The translations under genes and the position numbers were made by a program. This document shows, one piece after another, positions 1 through 6,365 of a DNA stretch of 8,130 nt. The stretch lies in NCBI GenBank assembly GCA_003697065.1, contig RFFY01000070.1:1-8130 (forward strand), in the 5' to 3' direction. Positions within the stretch are counted from its first letter, which is position 1, and the number at the start of each line of letters is the position of its first letter. Source of the stretch: Actinomyces sp. (lineage in GTDB: Bacteria; Actinomycetota; Acidimicrobiia; Acidimicrobiales; Aldehydirespiratoraceae). The notes beneath the pieces were generated by a model. That model was given only the letters and a program-made list of their open reading frames with translations, ran no database searches and was not told where the DNA came from.

Positions 1-458
1 AGGATGTGGCTCGAGCACAGGTAGGCCGGCGGGACGACCTCGGCGGTGGGCTCGGGCAGCTCGGCGGCCACCAGGCGCTGGGCGGCGGCGAACACGGCCT
101 GTTGGCGCACCAGGGAGCGACCCAGCGCCGAGTCGAGGTCGACGTCGGGGAAGCGGGCGGCGACGGTCTCGCGGGCCCCGGCCTCGTCCTCGGGGGTCAC
201 CCGGTCACCGCGGCGCTCGATCTCGTCGTTGACGGCCTCGAACAGCAACCACGCCTCGAGGGTGTTGGCGACGCTCTCGCGGTCGTAGCCACCGGCCAGG
301 GGGGCCTCGGGGTCGGTCTCGACGATCGAGAGCAGCTCCGAACGGGTGATCGAGTCGTCACCGAGGGAGGCGGCGACGGCCTCGCGTCCGCAGGCGGAGG
401 CCGCCAGGGCCACGACGAGCACCAGGGCGGGAAGGCGGAAGGGGCGCAGGAGGCTCAC
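1..458 (-). CDS. SurA/PrsA-like lipoprotein, probable peptidyl-prolyl isomerase (N-terminal part)
   Basis: Only the first 152 codons lie in the window; the gene continues past the left edge. The start is a GTG at 458-456 that overlaps the mfd stop codon as GTGA. The product opens with a short basic n-region, a hydrophobic stretch (about residues 9-20) and a lipobox-like ALAASAC with Cys23, so it is very likely exported and lipid-anchored at the outer face of the membrane. Residues 30-135 look like the helical SurA-type N-terminal chaperone region (ITRSELLSIV and EAWLLFEAVNDEIERRG segments). The last visible residues, LCSSHIL, match the beginning of a parvulin rotamase domain, which typically opens with a SHIL motif. 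From family knowledge such proteins help secreted proteins fold. No ribosome binding site is visible, so translation probably depends on coupling to mfd. The isomerase catalytic residues lie outside the window, so activity is inferred. The lipobox has Ala rather than Leu at -3, which is tolerated. Confidence 0.82.
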   Translation of the reverse strand, partial: MSLLRPFRLPALVLVVALAASACGREAVAASLGDDSITRSELLSIVETDPEAPLAGGYDRESVANTLEAWLLFEAVNDEIERRGDRVTPEDEAGARETVAARFPDVDLDSALGRSLVRQQAVFAAAQRLVAAELPEPTAEVVPPAYLCSSHI

Positions 459-3400
459 GAGGCGCTGATGCTATCGGGCGTGGACGCGGCGCCGGGCGCG
501 GCCGCCTCGGCCGGCGAGCCCGCAGCGGTGACGGCATCGGGAACGAGGTCGGCCAAAGCGGCGACGATCTGGTCGACCCAGGGGCCGTCGGCCTTGCGCA
601 GGGGCAGGCGCAGCTCGCGACGGGCCTCGTCGTAACGGGCTCCCGAGCCGCGTCCCCGCCCCGACCAGAGGCGCTCGAGGCGGACCTGGCGGGAGCGGGG
701 CAGGGTCACCGGCGAGATCCGGGCGATCTGGTCGGGGCCACCGAAGCCGGGGCCCTTGTCGAGGCGCACCTCCCGGGCACCGGTGCGCACGCACTCGGCC
801 CGCAGGCGGGCCACGGCGAGCAGGGCCTCGGCGGGGGGCGGGACGGGGCCGTAGCGGTCCTCCCACTCGGCGCGGATGTCGTCGACGTCGGCGTGGGAGG
901 TCACCGACGCCAGGCGCCGGTAGGCGTCGAGGCGGCTGGCGGCCCGCGGCACGTAGTCTTCGGGTAGGTGGGCGTCGAGGGGCACCTCGATGCTGATCTC
1001 CACCAGCTCGGGCGGGGTCTCGCCCTTGAGCTCGGCCACCGCCTCGGTGACCATCTGGCAGTACAGGTCGTAGCCGACGGCGGCGATGTGACCCGACTGG
1101 GACTCGCCCAGCAGGTTGCCGGCCCCGCGGATCTCGAGGTCGCGCATGGCGATGCGGAAGCCCGACCCCAGCTCGGTGGCCTCCCCGATCGTCTTCAGAC
1201 GCTCGTAGGCCTCCTCGGTGAGGACCCGGTCGGCGGGATGGAAGAGGTAGGCGTAGGCCCGCTGTCCGGCCCGGCCCACCCGGCCCCGGAGCTGGTGGAG
1301 CTGGCCCAACCCCAGCAGGTCGGCCCGGTCCACCACCAGGGTGTTGACCGTCGGCATGTCGATGCCCGACTCGATGATGGTCGTGCACACGAGCACGTCG
1401 TAGGCACCCTCCCAGAAGTCGACCACGACCCGCTCCAGGGTGCCCTCGTCCATCTGGCCGTGGGCGACGGCCACCCGGGCCTCGGGCACGAGTTCGCGCA
1501 CGTGGGCGGCCACGTGGTCGATGTCGAGCACCCGGTTGTGGACGTAGAAGACCTGGCCCTCCCTCAGCAGCTCGCGGCGGATCGCCTCGGCCACGGCCCG
1601 GTCCTCGTACTCGCCGACGTAGGTGAGGATGGGCTGGCGGTCGGCGGGCGGGGTGTTGAGCAGGGACATGTCCCGTATCCCCGTGAGGCTCATCTCGAGG
1701 GTGCGGGGGATGGGCGTGGCGGTGAGGGTGAGGACGTCGACGTCGGTGCGCAGGGCCTTGATGCGCTCCTTGTGCTGGACCCCGAAACGCTGCTCCTCGT
1801 CGACGACCAGCAGACCGAGGTCCCGGAAGCGGATGTCGTCGGAGAGGAGGCGGTGGGTGCCGATGACCAGGTCGACCGACCCGTCGGCCAGTCCCTCGAC
1901 CACGCGGCGGGCCTGGGCCGGGGTGAGAAAGCGCGAGAGGACCTCGACCCGGATCGGGTAGGGGGCGAAGCGCTCCGAGAAGGTCTGGTGGTGCTGCTGG
2001 GCCAGCAGGGTCGTCGGGACGAGAACGGCCACCTGGCGCCCGTCCTGGATGGCCTTGAAGGCGGCGCGCAGGGCGATCTCGGTCTTGCCGAAGCCCACGT
2101 CGCCGACGACGAGGCGGTCCATGGGGACCGGGCGCTCCATGTCGGCCTTCACGTCGGCGATGGCGGTCAGCTGGTCGGGGGTCTCCTGGTAGGGGAAGGA
2201 GGACTCGAGCTCGGCCTGCCAGGGGGTGTCGGGGGCGAAGGCGTGGCCGGGAGTGGCCAGGCGCTTCTGGTACAACACGACGAGCTCCTGGGCGATCTCG
2301 CGCACCGCCGAGCGCACCCGGGCCTTGGTCCGGCTCCAGTCGGCGCCCCCCATGCGCGACAGGGAGGGGCTGTCGCCCCCCGAGTAGAGGCGGACCGACT
2401 CGATCTGGTCCACGGGCACGTAGAGGCGGTCGTCGCCCCGGTACTCCAACAGCAGGTAGTCGCGCTCGTTGCCCCCGATGGCCCGGGTGACGATGCCGGC
2501 GAAGCGGGCCACGCCGTGCTGCTGGTGCACCACGTAGGCGCCCGGCACGAGGTCGTCGACGATGCCTGCCGCCGCCCGGCGACGGGGACGGGCGCGCCGG
2601 TGGGTGCGGCGACGCCCCGTCACGTCGGGTTCGGCCAGCACCGCCACCCGGGCGCCCGGGAGGATCGCCCCGCGTTGGACCGGAACCGTGACCAGATGCA
2701 CCCCGGGGCGGGTCAGCTCCGCCGCCTCGTGGGCGACCGCCACCTCGATGCCGGCGTCGCCCAGCAGGCCCGCCAGGCGCTCGGCCGACCCGGCGGCGTC
2801 GGCGGCCACCACGACCCGGTGCCCCTCGGCCACCAGGGCCCGCACCTGGTCGGCCAGGGGGGCGAGATCGCCGGCCACGGGATGCCAGCCCGCCGCCTCC
2901 ACACCGGGGGTGGACGGCGAGTCGGCGACGGGCAGGACGGTCCACACCGGGGCGTCGGTCCGGGCCAGGAGACGCTCGTAGGGGACGTGGAGGCGGGGCA
3001 CGTCGGCCCCGTCGACGTCCCAGGTCCGGGCCAGGGTGGCGGCCAGATCGGCCTCCTCGGCGAGGACCTCGGCGGCCCGGTCGCGCAGCCGCGCCGGTTC
3101 GGTCACGACGACGAGGCCGTCGGCCGGCACGAGGTCGGCGACGACGGTGTCGTCGTCGACCAGCCAGGGCAGCCACGACTCCATCCCGTCGAAGAGCTGG
3201 CCCTCGGCGAGCTTCTCCCACTGGTCGCGGCCCCACGGTTCGCGGGCGACGAGCTCGGCGGCCCGCCGACGGGCCTCGGGACCGGGTCGGAACTCCCGGC
3301 AGGGGAAGATCTCGACCTCGGCCACCGGGTCGGTGGCCCGCTGGTCGGCGACGGCGAACTCGGTGAGGCGGTCGACCTCGTCGCCCCACAGGTCGATGCG

Positions 3401-3976
3401 CACGGGGGCGTCGGCGGTCGAGCCGAACACGTCGATGATCGAACCCCGCACGGCGAACTCGCCGCGGTGCTCGACCTGGGGTTCGCGTCGGTAGCCGAAC
3501 TCGGCCAGGGCGGCGATCACCTCGGCGGGATCGAGGACGTCGCCCACCCCCACGACGAGGGGGTCGGTCACGGCGTCGGGGTCGAGGCGCTGGACGAGGG
3601 CGGTGGCGGAGGCCACGACGAGAGCCGGCGCCGTCGCCGGGTGGCGCAGACGGTGCAGGATCCGCAGGCGCCGGCCCATGGTCTCGACGTTGGGGCTGAC
3701 CCGCTCGAAGGGCAGGGTCTCCCAGGCCGGGAACAGAGCGACCTCGTCGGGGCCGAGGACGGCGGCGGCATCGGCGGCCAGGCGCTCGGCCTCGGCGCGG
3801 GTGGGGGTGGCCACCAGCACGGGCCGGCGTCCGGACACGGCACCCACGGTGGCGAGAACCAGGGCCCGGGCGGCGTCGGGAACGGCGAGGGTGGCCTCGC
3901 GCCGGCCCAGGACGGCGGCGAGAGCCGGGTCGTCGGCGACGAGGCGGACGAGCCCGCGGAGATCGGTGACGCTCAC
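455..3976 (-). CDS. mfd: Transcription-repair coupling factor Mfd
   Basis: Mfd is a DNA translocase that pushes stalled RNA polymerase off damaged DNA and recruits UvrA. The 1173-residue product has the full family length. The UvrB-like N-terminal module includes FPAWETLPFE (about 92-101) and the EHRGEFAVRGSIIDVFG block (169-185). The CarD-like RNA-polymerase-interacting domain spans about 477-533 (PGAYVVHQQHGVARF through YVPVDQIESVRLYSG). The helicase motor has Walker A GDVGFGKTE with Lys631, Walker B DEEQ at 726-729, TATP at 752-755 and QLRGRVGR at 895-902. The translocation (TRG) motif residues appear as Arg926, Arg950 and Gln960, followed by the C-terminal UvrA-masking domain. The linker at 454-468 is very arginine-rich, and the last 25 or so residues are Ala/Pro-rich and probably disordered. 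The start is a GTG at 3976-3974 overlapping the pth stop by 4 nt, with no Shine-Dalgarno sequence, implying coupled translation. Confidence 0.98.
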   Translation of the reverse strand: MSVTDLRGLVRLVADDPALAAVLGRREATLAVPDAARALVLATVGAVSGRRPVLVATPTRAEAERLAADAAAVLGPDEVALFPAWETLPFERVSPNVETMGRRLRILHRLRHPATAPALVVASATALVQRLDPDAVTDPLVVGVGDVLDPAEVIAALAEFGYRREPQVEHRGEFAVRGSIIDVFGSTADAPVRIDLWGDEVDRLTEFAVADQRATDPVAEVEIFPCREFRPGPEARRRAAELVAREPWGRDQWEKLAEGQLFDGMESWLPWLVDDDTVVADLVPADGLVVVTEPARLRDRAAEVLAEEADLAATLARTWDVDGADVPRLHVPYERLLARTDAPVWTVLPVADSPSTPGVEAAGWHPVAGDLAPLADQVRALVAEGHRVVVAADAAGSAERLAGLLGDAGIEVAVAHEAAELTRPGVHLVTVPVQRGAILPGARVAVLAEPDVTGRRRTHRRARPRRRAAAGIVDDLVPGAYVVHQQHGVARFAGIVTRAIGGNERDYLLLEYRGDDRLYVPVDQIESVRLYSGGDSPSLSRMGGADWSRTKARVRSAVREIAQELVVLYQKRLATPGHAFAPDTPWQAELESSFPYQETPDQLTAIADVKADMERPVPMDRLVVGDVGFGKTEIALRAAFKAIQDGRQVAVLVPTTLLAQQHHQTFSERFAPYPIRVEVLSRFLTPAQARRVVEGLADGSVDLVIGTHRLLSDDIRFRDLGLLVVDEEQRFGVQHKERIKALRTDVDVLTLTATPIPRTLEMSLTGIRDMSLLNTPPADRQPILTYVGEYEDRAVAEAIRRELLREGQVFYVHNRVLDIDHVAAHVRELVPEARVAVAHGQMDEGTLERVVVDFWEGAYDVLVCTTIIESGIDMPTVNTLVVDRADLLGLGQLHQLRGRVGRAGQRAYAYLFHPADRVLTEEAYERLKTIGEATELGSGFRIAMRDLEIRGAGNLLGESQSGHIAAVGYDLYCQMVTEAVAELKGETPPELVEISIEVPLDAHLPEDYVPRAASRLDAYRRLASVTSHADVDDIRAEWEDRYGPVPPPAEALLAVARLRAECVRTGAREVRLDKGPGFGGPDQIARISPVTLPRSRQVRLERLWSGRGRGSGARYDEARRELRLPLRKADGPWVDQIVAALADLVPDAVTAAGSPAEAAAPGAASTPDSISAS

Positions 3977-4587
3977 GATGCCGCGTTGTAGCGGCCCATG
4001 GCCGCTTCGAGACCGTCACGGGCGATCGCCTCGACGGCGTCGGCCGCCCTCTCGACGGCGGCGTCGAGGCGTTCCCGCTCGGCCCGCCCGGGACGCTTCA
4101 GGACGTAGTCGCCGCCGCGGGGCGTGTGCTCGGGCTTGCCCACCCCGATGCGGATCCGCGAGAAGGCGTCGGAGCGCAGGGCGGCCCGGATCGAGCGCAG
4201 GCCGTTGTGCCCCGCCAGGCCACCGCCCACCTTGACCTTGACCCGACCGACGGGCAGGTCGAGCTCGTCGTGGACGACGACGAGGTGGCTCAGGTCGTCG
4301 ATACCGAAGCGGCGCACGAGCGCCACCGCGGCCCGGCCGGACTCGTTCATGTAGGTGGTGGGCACGGCGAGGGCGACCCGCCGACCGTCGAGGCGGATCT
4401 CGTCGGTGCGGGCGTGCTCGCGTCGGGCCCGGCGCAGGCGGGTGCCGTGGCGGCGGGCGAGCTCCTCGACCACCCAGACACCGGCGTTGTGACGCGTGTC
4501 GGCGTAGTCGTCACCGGGGTTGCCGAGACCCAGGACCAGCCAGTCGGCCGGGGTCCCGACGCGGGGCTCACGTCGTCGCACCGCCAT
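3973..4587 (-). CDS. pth: Peptidyl-tRNA hydrolase
   Basis: Pth cleaves the ester bond of peptidyl-tRNAs that drop off the ribosome, returning free tRNA to the pool in the cytoplasm. The 204-residue product carries the family core: LGLGNPGDDYADTRHNAG (residues 19-36) with Asn23 and catalytic His33 of the TRHN motif, TYMNESG with Asn81, HDELDLP with Asp107, and GGGLAGHNGLRSI with Asn128. These correspond to Asn10, His20, Asn68, Asp93 and Asn114 of the E. coli enzyme. The ATG at 4587 gives a 15-residue basic extension before the usual DWLVLGLGNPG start; a GTG at codon 3 is an alternative. The gene starts 12 nt after the rplY stop, without a recognisable ribosome binding site, and its TGA overlaps the mfd GTG. 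Pairing with rplY is typical of Gram-positive genomes. Confidence 0.97.
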   Translation of the reverse strand: MAVRRREPRVGTPADWLVLGLGNPGDDYADTRHNAGVWVVEELARRHGTRLRRARREHARTDEIRLDGRRVALAVPTTYMNESGRAAVALVRRFGIDDLSHLVVVHDELDLPVGRVKVKVGGGLAGHNGLRSIRAALRSDAFSRIRIGVGKPEHTPRGGDYVLKRPGRAERERLDAAVERAADAVEAIARDGLEAAMGRYNAAS

Positions 4588-4591
4588 GGGC

Positions 4592-4610
4592 GCGACGACT
4601 CAGTCGTCGC
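4592..4610. repeat. Perfect 9-bp inverted repeat across the rplY stop codon
   Basis: The arms GCGACGACT (4592-4600) and AGTCGTCGC (4602-4610) are exact reverse complements separated by one base. The dyad covers the last two rplY Asp codons, the TGA stop and the 5' part of the 12-nt gap before pth. In RNA it could fold with a 3-5 nt loop about 5 nt upstream of the pth ATG. There is no following U-run, so it does not look like an intrinsic terminator. Part of it is forced by the GAC GAC codons, so chance is possible. Confidence 0.45.
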
Positions 4611-5265
4611 CGGCGTCGGCGTCGGCCTCGCCGGCAGCCTCGCCGGCCTCGCCCGCCTCGGCCGCGGCCTCCTCGCCCTCCTCGGCGGCCATGGCCTCGA
4701 GGGTGGAGCGGGTCACCACGGCGGTGGCGACGGCCTCGTCGGCGTCGACGTCGGTGGTCACGCCGGCGGGCAGCTCGAGGTCGCCCACGCGGACCACGTC
4801 GCCGATCTCGAGCCCGCTGATGTCGAGGCGGAGCACGTCGGGCACGTCGGCGGGACGGGCCGACACGGTCAGGGTGTGCAGCACCTGGTCGACCATGCCG
4901 TCGGCCCTTTGCACCTCGACCGGCTCGCCCACCAGCTCGATGGGCACCTCGACCTCGACGGCCACGTCGGCGGCCACCCGCACGAAGTCGACGTGGAGCA
5001 CGTCGCGTCGCACGGGGTGGCGCTGGATCTCCTTGACCATGGTGAGCTCCTCGTCGTCGCCCACCCGCAGGGTGATGACGGCGTTGAGCCCGGCCTCGGT
5101 GGTGAGGACCCGGCGCAGCTCGGGCCACGCCACCGAGACGGCGACGGGGTCGCGGTCGAGCCCGTAGACGACGGCGGGCACCCGGCCCTCGCGGCGGAGG
5201 CGACGCGAGGGGCGGCTGCCGGTCTCGCGGCCGGTTTCGGCGATGAGCACCAGCTGGTCGGACAT
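4600..5265 (-). CDS. rplY: 50S ribosomal protein L25 (bL25), CTC/general-stress long form
   Basis: bL25 binds 5S rRNA in the large ribosomal subunit. The product is 221 residues, about twice E. coli L25, and fits the two-domain CTC/TL5 family. The 5S-binding domain (about 1-96) shows the typical GSRPSRRLRREGRVPAVVYG block (16-35) and VKEIQRHPVRRDVLHVDFVRV (77-97). The C-terminal beta-rich domain (about 97-185) includes VPIELVGEPVEVQRADGMVDQ and LRLDISGLEIGDVVRVGDL. The final 30 residues form an Ala/Glu/Asp/Gly tail without aromatic residues, probably disordered. The ATG at 5265 is supported by a Shine-Dalgarno AGGAG six nt upstream, the only strong one seen in this operon. It follows prs after 114 nt and precedes pth by 12 nt, so it may open a separate transcription unit with pth, mfd and the lipoprotein gene. 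Confidence 0.96.
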   Translation of the reverse strand: MSDQLVLIAETGRETGSRPSRRLRREGRVPAVVYGLDRDPVAVSVAWPELRRVLTTEAGLNAVITLRVGDDEELTMVKEIQRHPVRRDVLHVDFVRVAADVAVEVEVPIELVGEPVEVQRADGMVDQVLHTLTVSARPADVPDVLRLDISGLEIGDVVRVGDLELPAGVTTDVDADEAVATAVVTRSTLEAMAAEEGEEAAAEAGEAGEAAGEADADAGDD

Positions 5266-5271
5266 GGGGAG

Positions 5272-5276
5272 CTCCT
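5272..5276 (-). promoter_or_regulatory. Shine-Dalgarno site of rplY
   Basis: AGGAG on the minus strand, with a 6-nt spacer (CTCCCC) to the ATG at 5265-5263. It fixes the rplY start. The genes on either side have no comparable site and seem to rely on stop/start coupling. Confidence 0.75.
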
Positions 5277-5298
5277 GGACGGGGCGCGAACGTGCGGT

Positions 5299-5314
5299 GG
5301 TCCGGACGCGGACC
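5299..5314 (-). other. Small hairpin in the rplY leader
   Basis: The minus strand reads GGTCCG-CGTC-CGGACC: perfect 6-bp arms around a 4-nt loop, 33 nt upstream of the rplY start codon. It could be a 5'-end stabilising stem of the rplY mRNA or a regulatory structure; no known L25 leader motif is recognised. In DNA of this GC content such a short stem can arise by chance. Confidence 0.35.
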
Positions 5315-5322
5315 GGCCGTCC

Positions 5323-5328
5323 AGACTA
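5323..5328 (-). promoter_or_regulatory. Possible -10 element for rplY
   Basis: TAGTCT on the minus strand fits the TANNNT pattern of actinobacterial housekeeping promoters and is one of few AT-containing hexamers in the 114-nt prs-rplY gap. Transcription would begin near 5316, just before the hairpin at 5314-5299. No convincing -35 hexamer is seen at 16-18 bp spacing, so this rests on one weak hexamer. Confidence 0.25.
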
Positions 5329-5353
5329 GCGGCGCCGACGGCGAACCCACCCG

Positions 5354-5368
5354 CCGCGCGTACCGCGG
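5354..5368 (-). terminator. Possible weak terminator hairpin after prs
   Basis: Read on the minus strand, CCGCG-GTACG-CGCGG forms a 5-bp all-GC stem with a 5-nt loop, 11 nt after the prs stop codon. It is followed by a G-rich sequence ending in GTTCG and not a U-run, so it is at best a U-less actinobacterial-type terminator or attenuating stem, and may be chance. Confidence 0.22.
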
Positions 5369-5379
5369 TGTGGACGGGC

Positions 5380-6363
5380 TCAGGCCAGGTTGTTGCCGCC
5401 GAAGATCTCGCTCACCGAGGTGTCCTCGAACACCGCCGAGATGGCCCGGGCGATGATGGGCGCCACCGACAGGACCCGGATCTCGTCGATGCGCTTCTCG
5501 GGGGGCAGGGGCAGGGTGTCGGTGCAGATCACCGACTCGATGACCGAGTTCTTCAGCCGGTCGATGGCGGGGTCCGAGAACACCCCGTGGGTGCAGGCCG
5601 CCATGACACGCCGCGCCCCCTTCTCGACGAGGAGCTCGGCTGCCGCCACGATGGTGCCGCCCGTGTCGATCATGTCGTCGATCAGCACACAGTCGCGGCC
5701 GTCGACCTCGCCGACGACGTCCTTGGCCTCCACCTGGTTGCGGGCGTCCTTCACCCGTCGCTTGTGGACGATGGCCAGGTCGGCGTGGAGTTGGTTGGCG
5801 TAGCGTTCGGCCACCTTCACCCGTCCGGCGTCGGGCGACACGACGACGAGGTCGTCGCCGCCGTGTTCGGCCAGGTGGTCGACCAGCACGGGCATGGCGG
5901 TGAGGTGGTCGACCGGGCCGTCGAAGAAGCCCTGGATCTGGCCCGAGTGCAGGTCGACCGACACGAGACGCTTGGCGCCGGCGGTGTGGAACATGTCGGC
6001 CACGAGGCGGGCCGAGATCGGCTCGCGGCCCGAGGCCTTGCGGTCCTGGCGGGCGTAGCCGTAGAAGGGGCACACGACCGTGATCCGCTTGGCCGACGCC
6101 CGCTTGGCGGCGTCGACCATGATGAGCTGCTCCATCACCGCGTCGTTGATGGAGTGTCCGTTCCAGGCGGCGTGGGTCTGGATGATGAACACGTCGGCGC
6201 CCCGGATGGACTCGCCGTACTTGACGTGGATCTCGCCGTTGGCGAACTCGCCGATGTTGGCCGTCCCCAGCGGGACGCCGAGCTCGTGGCAGATGTCGAG
6301 GGCCAGGTCGCGGGTCGCCCGTCCGGCGACCACGTGGAGCTTCTTGTGGTTGAGCAGCTGCAT
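5380..6363 (-). CDS. prs: Ribose-phosphate pyrophosphokinase (PRPP synthase)
   Basis: Prs transfers pyrophosphate from ATP to ribose-5-phosphate, giving PRPP for purine, pyrimidine, NAD, histidine and tryptophan synthesis. The 327-residue product is a class I enzyme of normal length. Visible landmarks are FANGEIHVKYGESIRGADVFIIQ (40-62), PFYGYARQDRK (99-109) for ATP binding, VDLHSGQIQGFF with the conserved His139, SPDAGRVKVAERYA (176-189), and the PRPP loop DDMIDTGGT (229-237). The segment between FIIQ and MEQLIM is about four residues longer than in the E. coli and Mycobacterium enzymes as I recall them. The ATG at 6363 lies 2 nt after the glmU stop. The bases GGTGA, which include that stop, can serve as a partial Shine-Dalgarno, so the two genes are probably translationally coupled. 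The pairing is functionally sensible only in that both feed nucleotide-sugar and nucleotide supply. Confidence 0.97.
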   Translation of the reverse strand: MQLLNHKKLHVVAGRATRDLALDICHELGVPLGTANIGEFANGEIHVKYGESIRGADVFIIQTHAAWNGHSINDAVMEQLIMVDAAKRASAKRITVVCPFYGYARQDRKASGREPISARLVADMFHTAGAKRLVSVDLHSGQIQGFFDGPVDHLTAMPVLVDHLAEHGGDDLVVVSPDAGRVKVAERYANQLHADLAIVHKRRVKDARNQVEAKDVVGEVDGRDCVLIDDMIDTGGTIVAAAELLVEKGARRVMAACTHGVFSDPAIDRLKNSVIESVICTDTLPLPPEKRIDEIRVLSVAPIIARAISAVFEDTSVSEIFGGNNLA

Positions 6364-6365
6364 GG

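Noticed and set aside
454..1000. Possible frameshift or extra domain at the Mfd C-terminus
   Set aside because: The length and C-terminal domain match the family; the Ala/Pro tail is just a short disordered end before the overlapping next gene.
968..3991. A long open frame on the plus strand opposite mfd
   Set aside because: It is antisense to a gene with all Mfd motifs. Its product is a Gly/Val/His/Asp-rich string with no recognisable domain, as expected when the reverse frame of GC-rich codons lacks stops.
4605..4700. GCC/GAG-like DNA repeats that could be a tandem repeat locus
   Set aside because: They encode the Ala/Glu/Asp tail of L25; the units are irregular and explained by codon use.
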